The translations under genes and the position numbers were made by a program. From assembly GCA_900128585.1 (NCBI GenBank), contig LT642774.1, positions 1-10,882 on the forward strand: DNA of 10,882 bases, given 5' to 3'. Shown piece after piece: positions 4,827 through 10,882 of this stretch (the first letter of the stretch is position 1; each line of letters opens with the position of its first letter). The DNA is from Stramenopiles sp. TOSAG23-3 (Eukaryota; Sar). Below the pieces are notes generated by a model. That model saw only the letters and a program-made list of their open reading frames with translations. It made no database searches and was not told where the DNA came from.

Positions 4827-7800
4827 TCACCGTCTTCCTCCTGCAGTTTTAGAAAGGCGGCTTAGCTTGCTCTTCTTTCCACCTGCAGGGGTATTGTTTC
4901 GAGACAAAGCCGGCATGGACATGGGCGTATTCAAGCGGTTCTGGTTAGCATTGTTTGCTGGTGTCGAGGGAAACGAACTAGCATCGAAGGTGTTTGGCGT
5001 TCCACTTCTAGAAAACGAATCCGAACCGTACGCGGTGGACGATGCGGCCGTCGAGCCCCGAGACTTGAGGCCGGGGAACCGAGACTTTGCTAAACCTGTG
5101 CTTCCGCGTGTATTCGACCTTTTCCCCTTTCCCCTGCTTTTGCCACCATGCCTTCGCATGCACACTTCTGTTTCGTGCAACTCCCTGTCCTTTTCTCGCA
5201 TTTCAACCCCGCAGCCTAGAGAACAATTTACGATTCGCATGGGGCACGAATGCTTTTCGTGCGTTTTAGCCTTCCCTCTTATGACCAACGTGCCACATCC
5301 GAAGCTGCAGTACATTTGCGCCTTTTTACATTCCGTGTGGACATGCTTTGCAACCTCGTCTGCAAACATCTTTCTGGGGCACCGAGGACACTGCACTTCT
5401 CGTTTTGCGCAGTCGTTTGCTTTGTGGTTGGGAAGCTCGTTCAGTGGAAGCTGTAGTCCGCAGCCGTTCCCACAGTTGACGGGCCGGAAAGCACAATCAT
5501 GCTCTTCGTGCTGAACTTTGTCGGATACAGTCATTTCCAAGCCACATCCTAGGGAACATGTATAAGACTTCTTCGTGCACTCTTGTTCTACGTGCTTTAT
5601 GACGTTGCAGAATGACACTTCGTATCCACAAGCAAGCGGGCATGCAACGGGGCGGTAATCACAGTCGTGCTTTATGTGATGGCTCATTTTTGACAACCTT
5701 AACCTCTCTCCACATTTATTTTTGCAGTCTACAACCCGTTGTATACAATTGACCCCTTCGTGTGTCGGGCGCTCTTGAAACTGCATCTTTTTCCCGCAAT
5801 GCAGCCGGCACATTACCTCTCTAAACAAACAATGGTCTTCCGTGTGCTCTTTTAAATCCCTCCACATCATTTCTTTGCCACAACCAAGGTTGCAGCGAAC
5901 TATGCGAAGATGGCATTCCATGAGGCAGTGTTTGTTTTGGTCCTTGTATTTGAGGGACAACCCGCACCCCAACTTGCACAACACCTGACGGTGCTTACAG
6001 TCGACATGCATGTGTCGCTCTAATTCTTGGAACTCCATTTTTTTTCCACAATGAAGCTTGCACTTAATTACTCGCCGACGGCAGTGCTTTTTCACATGCT
6101 TCACCATTTCATCCTCTGAAATCATCAATTTACATCGCAGAATGCAAGGGAGTAACCGCTTTTTACATTCGTGGCGCTGGTGCTGCTCTAAATCTTGCGC
6201 CCAAATATGCTCGGTTCCACACTTCTGCGGGCATTCTACTTCACGTTTCGGACACTCCTCAATTTCATGGGCAGGAATTTCTTCTTTGGGCAACTTTTTG
6301 CCACAGCCAAGTCCGCATGTGTACAAAATAATAGCCTTGCCTTTGTTCGCTCGGGCCAGGCCATAATTCCCAGATCTTGCATTATAAATGTTTCTGGCAA
6401 CCCCCGTAAAATTATTTGCAAGCGCCCAGTCAATAGCATTCTTACCAGACTTGTCCTCTTGGAATGGGTCTGCCCCCCGCTCAATAAGTAGCCGCACAGC
6501 GTCATTTTGGCCGTTCATGGCAGCATGCAACAGAGCCGTTTTACCATCTCTGGCAACCCGGTTGATTTCGGAGGCCCTGTCCAACAGCACCTCGATTGTT
6601 CGGACGCGACCATTTTTTGCTGCCCAGGAAAGCGCCGTATACCCTTGCTTGGTTTCATGGTCTATGTTTGGCCTTCGCTCTTCCCTGTCCAGCAAGAGCT
6701 CGACTGCCGGAGTCACAGTGCCGTCTTGGTTTACCGATGTTATTTCGCATGCTGCTGCCATTGTTAAGGGAGTGTGACCAAAACTATTTTCAAAGTCGCA
6801 CGACGCACCTTCTCGAATAAGGCGGTCGACTTCGTTGAAGTTGCAGTCGTTTACAGCTCTGCCGCATTGCTCGTCCAGCTTCTTTAGGGTCTCGATTTCG
6901 TTTTTTGCGAGGAGCCAAGATTCCCGATGTTCAATCCATTCCTTTATTGCTTCGTCATTTCGGCGCTGGATTTTCTCCACGTATTCAAGCGTATATGTCC
7001 ACCGGTTCCGAATGATCCATCCCCTTCCATCTTGCCAATGGTCGTGCCCGTGGTTCTTTTTACCAAGCTTTGCACATTCATAAGCATTTAATGGCGTCTC
7101 CAGATGGTAAACGATTGGTCCATATTTTGGAATCTGGGCTTCCGTGGCCGTGCCACTATCCAAAACAAACGCTGGAAACAGGTGAGGCGGGGGGGCTGTG
7201 GGGTAAAGCCCAGTTTTTCTTGACAGGTTTGACCCTCTTCGAACCAGGCTTTGCACCGTTTCTAGGTGGCCGTTGTAAGCGGCCTCGGTCAGCGCCGACC
7301 GCACTTGAAGCCGCACCTTTCTTATCTGGGAGACGAAATTTCGCATCTGGAACATGTGTGCAATTTCCGCCATTTTAAACTTCAATGCAACCAATTTATG
7401 CCATTTGCCTCGATTACGCTTGTACTGGACAAAACGCCACTGTGCTTGTATAAGTTTTGCTGCCAACTGAATATGGTCGTCTTCATAGGTTACACTTGCG
7501 CCGTGGTCTATCAAAATTTCAACCATATCCGTCTTGCCGTTCATAGCAGCCCATGTCAATGCGTTGTGGCCACCCTCGCTACGGTAAGCAAGCAGCTCTG
7601 CAACGCGAAGGTGCTTGTGGGTGCTGTTCAGGGTGGTTTCTGCCTCGCTAAGTTCTAGCCTATAGTCATCTAAAACGTTGATAATAACGTTGCATTCAGA
7701 AAACACGCGGCGATAGGCTTCGCGGGCCTGCCACAAGTTCACGTCGAGGGTCTCATATTCTACGCGCAGCTTCGATTCCTTTTCCTCCTTCGGTGCAAAC

Positions 7801-10800
7801 TCGTGCTTCAAGCTATTGTAGGTTTCTACTGTACGAATCCACTTTGACATAAAACGCATAAAGTTATACCGTGGTTCATCGTACTCATCGTCCCCTGATT
7901 CCTTCGCCTCCTCGTCGTCTTCGTCGCTACTGTTTCCTTCGTACGTATACAAGAGCAAAGGGTTACTCGTGAAATGCTCTTTCAAATGGTTTAGCTGTTC
8001 TTCCTCCAAATCTATCTTGATTTTTCCTTTATTCCAGTAAGAACGAAAGAAATTTGCCTGCTTCATAGTTTTTGTCCCGGTTCCCCACCAATCATCTTCC
8101 ATAAGATTTGTCCGGGGATTTCTCTTTCTTTTGGGTTTTATCTCTAACATAAAACACGCAGCTTTCATAATGAGAGCAAATTGTTCTGTGGGATACTTGA
8201 TATCACAGGATGCCCGAATCTCGTGGTTTTTCAGTCGTTGGACTTGAAACAGCACATCGTCTATTTCTCCTTCTATGTAATCTTTCGTCTTCTGCACTTC
8301 TTCGTGTATGATATCTGCCTCTGCCTTCATTTTAGCTATTTTCTCCTCTGTATCTGTGATTACCTTTTTCCGTTTGTTAAGTTCTGGCTGTTTGGTTTCG
8401 AGGTCTTCTTCTAGGTCTCTGATTTCTTTCATCGCGTTTGCCCGCTTTATCCGTGCTTTTTCCACCCGTATCCTCATCTTTGGAATTGCATTAAACTCGT
8501 GCTCAATGCCCTCCTTCACCATTTTGTACATTTCATCAAATCGGTCCATCAAAATATGATTTAAAAGTTGTCGGTGCCGATTTTGCATATTGGAAATGTC
8601 GGCAAGCTGTTGGTACTCGTCACTTTCGACCCCAAATTTAATGCGTGCCCAGTCCATGGCGTTTCTCCTGAACTTGTTTCTGTAGTCAATAATCGCGCCT
8701 TGTTGCGCCAAAAACAGGGCTATCTTCGTCCGGCCTTCTTTAATTGCTTCTATTAGCGGGGTATATCCTCTGGATGTTTCTCCGTCCATGTTTGCACCTC
8801 TGACAACAAGAAGCTTGGCGGCCTTCAGCTGACCTTGGTTGCAGGCATGTACGAGGGCAGTTTGGCCTACATCTGATTCGTGGTCAATATCAACACAGTT
8901 TGTTCTAACCAGCAAATAGTCCATCAAATCCAGTTCTCCGCGGCCAGCCGCCCATATTAAAGCTGTGCTTCTATGAGCTTCGCAAAGCTGTAACCGGCCA
9001 AGCCCGTTTTCAGTATCTCCAACCAACCACATCTTTATTTGCCTGTCGCATTCTTTCATTCTCTGCCCGCATGATATTCTGCGGTTTGGACACAAATTTA
9101 AATGGAATTTGACTTCTTCAGACACCAACGTATCTCCACATTCAAGTGGGCACGGCACACCTCTTCTAATGCATTCTTCTTCTTCATGATTTCTTTTGTT
9201 TTTATGGAGAACACTTAAGCCGCACCCCAGGGCGCACATAGCGTACCGATTTTCACAATGATTGTGTTCATGGTCCTCCATTAAACTCCATTTAAACTTA
9301 GCAGGACAGCCTTGAGGGCATTTAACAACGCGCTCAGGGCAATGGTAGGTAATGTGGTCGTGCATTAGCGACTCTTTCATTTGGTCGCCGCATCCGATGG
9401 AGCAAGAAATTAATCTTTCGATGCATGTGTCCTCCACGTGTTCGTCTAACTCGCACGCTTTGCACATTGTACCGCACTGCAATGGGCATGGTAACAGCCT
9501 ATATGGGCAATCGTTTTCGATATGGTTTGAGCATTCTTGGGACCACATTTTTTGAATATCACAACCCAACGGACACTTTACTATTCGTTTGTCGCACTCG
9601 TCGTTATAATGTTTTTCCATATGGGTTATCGGGACAGACACCCCACAACCCCGACGGCACGAAATCAATCGTGCGTCGCATTCGGACTTTATGTGCTCTT
9701 CCATTTCACAATACGGTATGTATTGCAAGCATTCGCAGAATACTTTTCGATAAACGCACTCGGTTTCCTCGTGTTGCTGTAAATCTTTGCTGGCCATTGT
9801 ACGCCCGCACCCTTGGGTGCATGCTACTTTCAGCATGCGGCAGTTCTCGTTCTCATGTTTCACCAGAAATCGGCCTTCCATCAATTGGCCGCATCCATTC
9901 CGGCACTTCAGCAGTCTGTGGGGACAACACGTCTCGTTGTGTTCCCGCCTTTCGTTCTCCAGCATCATTTTGCAGTGCCAGGGCCCGTTGTCGATGATGT
10001 CAAAGCGTAAGTCACACAGTTTTGCCCAAAACCTTTCTGAGTGAGTGTTGATAAACCGATGGTGGCCGTCCTCGTTTCTAAAGTGTGTGGCACGAGCAAC
10101 AAACGAATAAGAATCTTTTTCTGTAAAAAAGCCTCCGGGTTCATCTACAGTTGCCAGATCGAAGTGTGGACTCGTTTTGTAAATTCGAATTCTCTTGTTT
10201 ATGTATTCGTACTGGCAGTGCAGGGGGCGCTTTGGGCACTCTGCATGCTCTGCTTTGTCGCCCCCTACGCCATGCAAATGAATGTGCAGCAGTTTTGCTT
10301 TCAGCATCTTTCCGCACCCATACGTACATGGAACCAGGCGTTCTTGGCACAAATTTGTCTCGTGGTCTTCCAGATCTTGGGCCCTAATTCCCATAGTGTT
10401 GCAACCTAAATGACATTGGACAATGCGCAACCCACATACCCACATCTCATGAATTTTGCGCCGATCCTGGGGGGCGAGATTCACTCCACAGCCCCATCTA
10501 CACGGTTGAAGACAGGTCAAATTCATATGATCTTCGAGCTCTTCAAATCGGCAAACCACACCACAATTGTAACCGCAAGGTACTAAACGTTTGGGGCATT
10601 CGGTTTGTAGATGATGCACCATTTGATTAACTCGTAAATCGTGACGCCCACAATTTAAATCACACGAAACTATCCTGAACGGGCATTCGTTTTCTTCGTG
10701 GAACGGCCGGGCGTCCCACGGAAACGTTTCTCCGCAGTCATCGTGCACCCTACATGTCACAATTCGCTTTTTGCAGAACTTTGTTGAGTGAAAAACTAAT

Positions 10801-10882
10801 TTTTTATGCTCCATTTTTACCGTGCAACCAAAGTAGGAGTTTGTGCACATGACAATTCTGTTTTCGCAGTGTTTCTCTTCGT
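4827..10882 (-). CDS. Giant TRAF-zinc-finger/ankyrin/IQ scaffold, 5' partial
   Basis: The visible frame has 2,007 codons from the first in-window ATG at 10848-10850. It continues upstream without a stop to the window edge. The extra codons there encode EEKHCENRIVMC, which fits the zinc-finger repeat, so that ATG is internal and the true N-terminus lies outside. Numbered from that Met: TRAF-type zinc fingers to about 594, ankyrin repeats 626-745, coiled coil about 795-880, an acidic patch 972-993, an ankyrin pair split by an IQ motif (1092-1213, IQ at 1134), a helical segment about 1288-1326, ankyrin repeats 1327-1494, fourteen more zinc fingers 1509-1897, and a basic Ser/Thr-rich tail to 2007. 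There is no signal peptide or membrane segment in the visible part. All parts suggest protein binding, so I infer a cytoplasmic or nuclear scaffold, possibly calmodulin-regulated. No RING or kinase domain is visible. No intron is needed across 6 kb. The stop is TGA. Confidence 0.9.
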   Translation of the reverse strand, partial: EEKHCENRIVMCTNSYFGCTVKMEHKKLVFHSTKFCKKRIVTCRVHDDCGETFPWDARPFHEENECPFRIVSCDLNCGRHDLRVNQMVHHLQTECPKRLVPCGYNCGVVCRFEELEDHMNLTCLQPCRWGCGVNLAPQDRRKIHEMWVCGLRIVQCHLGCNTMGIRAQDLEDHETNLCQERLVPCTYGCGKMLKAKLLHIHLHGVGGDKAEHAECPKRPLHCQYEYINKRIRIYKTSPHFDLATVDEPGGFFTEKDSYSFVARATHFRNEDGHHRFINTHSERFWAKLCDLRFDIIDNGPWHCKMMLENERREHNETCCPHRLLKCRNGCGQLMEGRFLVKHENENCRMLKVACTQGCGRTMASKDLQQHEETECVYRKVFCECLQYIPYCEMEEHIKSECDARLISCRRGCGVSVPITHMEKHYNDECDKRIVKCPLGCDIQKMWSQECSNHIENDCPYRLLPCPLQCGTMCKACELDEHVEDTCIERLISCSIGCGDQMKESLMHDHITYHCPERVVKCPQGCPAKFKWSLMEDHEHNHCENRYAMCALGCGLSVLHKNKRNHEEEECIRRGVPCPLECGDTLVSEEVKFHLNLCPNRRISCGQRMKECDRQIKMWLVGDTENGLGRLQLCEAHRSTALIWAAGRGELDLMDYLLVRTNCVDIDHESDVGQTALVHACNQGQLKAAKLLVVRGANMDGETSRGYTPLIEAIKEGRTKIALFLAQQGAIIDYRNKFRRNAMDWARIKFGVESDEYQQLADISNMQNRHRQLLNHILMDRFDEMYKMVKEGIEHEFNAIPKMRIRVEKARIKRANAMKEIRDLEEDLETKQPELNKRKKVITDTEEKIAKMKAEADIIHEEVQKTKDYIEGEIDDVLFQVQRLKNHEIRASCDIKYPTEQFALIMKAACFMLEIKPKRKRNPRTNLMEDDWWGTGTKTMKQANFFRSYWNKGKIKIDLEEEQLNHLKEHFTSNPLLLYTYEGNSSDEDDEEAKESGDDEYDEPRYNFMRFMSKWIRTVETYNSLKHEFAPKEEKESKLRVEYETLDVNLWQAREAYRRVFSECNVIINVLDDYRLELSEAETTLNSTHKHLRVAELLAYRSEGGHNALTWAAMNGKTDMVEILIDHGASVTYEDDHIQLAAKLIQAQWRFVQYKRNRGKWHKLVALKFKMAEIAHMFQMRNFVSQIRKVRLQVRSALTEAAYNGHLETVQSLVRRGSNLSRKTGLYPTAPPPHLFPAFVLDSGTATEAQIPKYGPIVYHLETPLNAYECAKLGKKNHGHDHWQDGRGWIIRNRWTYTLEYVEKIQRRNDEAIKEWIEHRESWLLAKNEIETLKKLDEQCGRAVNDCNFNEVDRLIREGASCDFENSFGHTPLTMAAACEITSVNQDGTVTPAVELLLDREERRPNIDHETKQGYTALSWAAKNGRVRTIEVLLDRASEINRVARDGKTALLHAAMNGQNDAVRLLIERGADPFQEDKSGKNAIDWALANNFTGVARNIYNARSGNYGLARANKGKAIILYTCGLGCGKKLPKEEIPAHEIEECPKREVECPQKCGTEHIWAQDLEQHQRHECKKRLLPCILRCKLMISEDEMVKHVKKHCRRRVIKCKLHCGKKMEFQELERHMHVDCKHRQVLCKLGCGLSLKYKDQNKHCLMECHLRIVRCNLGCGKEMMWRDLKEHTEDHCLFREVMCRLHCGKKMQFQERPTHEGVNCIQRVVDCKNKCGERLRLSKMSHHIKHDCDYRPVACPLACGYEVSFCNVIKHVEQECTKKSYTCSLGCGLEMTVSDKVQHEEHDCAFRPVNCGNGCGLQLPLNELPNHKANDCAKREVQCPRCPRKMFADEVAKHVHTECKKAQMYCSFGCGTLVIRGKAKTHEKHSCPMRIVNCSLGCGVEMREKDRELHETEVCMRRHGGKSRGKGKRSNTRGSTGLAKSRFPGLKSRGSTAASSTAYGSDSFSRSGTPNTFDASSFPSTPANNANQNRLNTPMSMPALSRNNTPAGGKKSKLSRLSKTAGGRR
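4830..5159 (-). other. Basic Ser/Thr-rich C-terminal tail
   Basis: Residues 1898-2007 are low complexity and rich in Ser, Thr, Gly, Asn, Arg and Lys. A basic start (HGGKSRGKGKRSNTRG) and a basic end (GGKKSKLSRLSKTAGGRR) flank a Ser/Thr/Pro centre. Thr-Pro occurs at 1951, 1963, 1975 and 1987, exactly 12 residues apart. It is likely disordered and a target for proline-directed kinases. Confidence 0.7.
5160..6326 (-). repeat. C-terminal TRAF-type zinc-finger array, 14 units
   Basis: Residues 1509-1897 contain fourteen units ending at Cys 1533, 1562, 1590, 1618, 1646, 1674, 1702, 1730, 1758, 1786, 1814, 1841, 1869 and 1897. The spacing is exactly 28 residues for most of the array, more regular than in the N-terminal array. 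The unit at 1815-1841 is shortened (CPRCPRKM in place of the C-x3-CG centre). The array joins ankyrin block 3 directly. Confidence 0.9.
6369..6872 (-). repeat. Ankyrin block 3
   Basis: Residues 1327-1494 hold about five ankyrin repeats. One at 1356-1400 is lengthened by about 12 residues (ITSVNQDGTVTP). KQGYTALSWAAKNGRVRTIE and RDGKTALLHAAMNGQNDAVR are canonical. The last repeat has KSGKNAIDWALANNF, matching the NAMDWA cap of block 1. Confidence 0.85.
7053..7577 (-). repeat. Central ankyrin pair split by an IQ helix
   Basis: An ankyrin repeat at residues 1092-1124 (GGHNALTWAAMNGKTDMVEI) is followed by a basic helical insert with an IQ motif. A second ankyrin repeat follows at 1181-1213 (RSALTEAAYNGHLETVQSLV). 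A degraded cap (ETPLNAYECAKLGKK) comes at 1251-1265 after a Pro-rich loop. The insert of about 56 residues would protrude from the ankyrin stack or separate it into two modules. Confidence 0.75.
7401..7463 (-). other. IQ motif, possible calmodulin-binding site
   Basis: Residues 1130-1150 contain LIQAQWRFVQYKRNRGK, which fits I-Q-x3-R-x4-K/R, with Ile1134, Gln1135, Arg1139 and Lys1144/Arg1145 in place. IQ motifs bind calmodulin or related EF-hand proteins, often without calcium. Only one clear copy is visible. Confidence 0.7.
7872..7937 (-). other. Acidic patch
   Basis: Residues 972-993 are mostly Asp, Glu and Ser (GNSSDEDDEEAKESGDDEYD). The SDEDDEE context resembles casein kinase 2 sites. 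It is probably a disordered linker between the coiled coil and the central ankyrin pair. Confidence 0.6.
8211..8468 (-). other. Coiled-coil segment
   Basis: Residues 795-880 are rich in Glu, Lys, Arg and spaced Leu/Ile with no Pro apart from one near 822. Examples are EIRDLEEDLETKQPELNKRK and KIAKMKAEADIIHEEVQKTK. This is typical of a coiled coil and suggests dimerisation. A basic cluster KPKRKR follows at 905-910 and could act as a nuclear localisation signal. Confidence 0.65.
8616..8975 (-). repeat. Ankyrin block 1
   Basis: Residues 626-745 contain three ankyrin repeats: HRSTALIWAAGRGELDLMDY, then VGQTALVHACNQGQLKAAKL and RGYTPLIEAIKEGRTKIALF. The block ends in a capping helix beginning RRNAMDWARIKFG. 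The G-x-T-x-L/P-xx-A-xxxG signatures are clear. Ankyrin repeats mediate protein binding. Confidence 0.85.
9069..10882 (-). repeat. N-terminal TRAF-type zinc-finger array, about 18 units
   Basis: The unit is about 28 residues: C-x2-R-x3-C-x3-CG-x(9-12)-H-x4-C, where the final Cys starts the next unit. Units end at Cys 26, 56, 85, 113, 139, 168, 205, 308, 337, 365, 391, 419, 448, 476, 504, 532, 560 and 587 (numbered from the Met at 10850). The first is already under way at the window edge. This is the TRAF-type zinc-finger pattern, known for protein-protein contacts rather than DNA binding. Variants: the unit ending at 139 lacks the usual Arg (CLQPC), the unit at 366-391 lacks the central CG pair, and the unit after 205 is broken by a long insertion. 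The array runs directly into ankyrin repeats. Confidence 0.85.
9930..10214 (-). other. 95-residue insertion inside the zinc-finger array
   Basis: Residues 213-307 break the regular 28-residue spacing after CPKRPLHC. The insert is rich in Phe, His, Asp and Arg (for example FFTEKDSYSFVARATHF) and ends with WHCKMMLENERREHNETC, which again looks like the second half of a zinc finger. It has protein-like composition and no GC drop, so an in-frame retained intron is unlikely, though not excluded. I do not recognise the fold. Confidence 0.6.

Noticed and set aside
4606-5514. Plus-strand reading frame of about 300 codons
   Set aside because: Its first part translates a pyrimidine tract into Phe/Leu/Ser low complexity, and the rest runs antisense to the giant gene's tail and zinc fingers, whose motifs are unmistakable.
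9425-9997. Plus-strand frame of 190 codons and neighbouring plus-strand frames over 5,000-10,400
   Set aside because: All lie antisense to the zinc-finger and ankyrin repeats of the giant gene and have no domain of their own.
5160-10882. Regular repeats as a CRISPR array or DNA-level tandem repeat
   Set aside because: The periodicity is at protein level (28-residue zinc-finger units). The DNA of the units differs widely and there are no identical spaced repeats.

Overview
This is a stretch of nuclear-type genome from a unicellular eukaryote, most likely a protist or alga. Four genes have long uninterrupted reading frames. They are separated by AT-rich spacers with no ribosome binding sites. 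Three encode eukaryote-type products: a mitochondrial-looking CBSX3-like CBS-pair protein, a renalase-like flavoprotein, and a very large TRAF-zinc-finger/ankyrin protein. TAA, TAG and TGA are all used as terminators, so the code appears standard, which argues against ciliates with reassigned stops. Coding DNA is of balanced composition and spacers are much richer in A+T. A stramenopile or another algal lineage would fit, but the sequence alone does not settle the clade.

Layout. 1-543: AT-rich, no gene seen, holding the 3' flank of the first gene. 544-1098 (minus): CBS-pair protein with a probable mitochondrial presequence. 1099-2015: divergent promoter spacer of about 0.9 kb with very AT-rich DNA, a TAA microsatellite and a G-rich tract. 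2016-2747 (plus): polytopic membrane protein resembling the TLC fold. 2748-3197: convergent spacer with palindromes and inverted repeats. 3198-4424 (minus): renalase-like FAD enzyme with an N-terminal hydrophobic leader. 4425-4826: spacer with a long pyrimidine tract. 4827 to the right edge (minus): a giant gene, more than 2,017 codons without a stop and still open at the edge, so its N-terminus is missing.

The giant protein is the highlight. A TRAF-type zinc-finger array of about 18 units leads into ankyrin repeats. Next comes a coiled-coil/acidic core, an ankyrin pair split by a calmodulin-type IQ motif, and a third ankyrin block. A second zinc-finger array of 14 units follows, then a basic Ser/Thr-rich tail with four Thr-Pro sites exactly 12 residues apart. 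It looks like a scaffold, but its function is unknown.

The second highlight is non-coding. A 24-base exact repeat inside a longer similar block lies downstream of both the CBS gene and the renalase gene, in the same orientation relative to each. Part of the same motif set also lies downstream of the membrane-protein gene. It may be a shared 3'-end element or a dispersed repeat. The four genes show no evident common pathway, and their adjacency should not be read as an operon.
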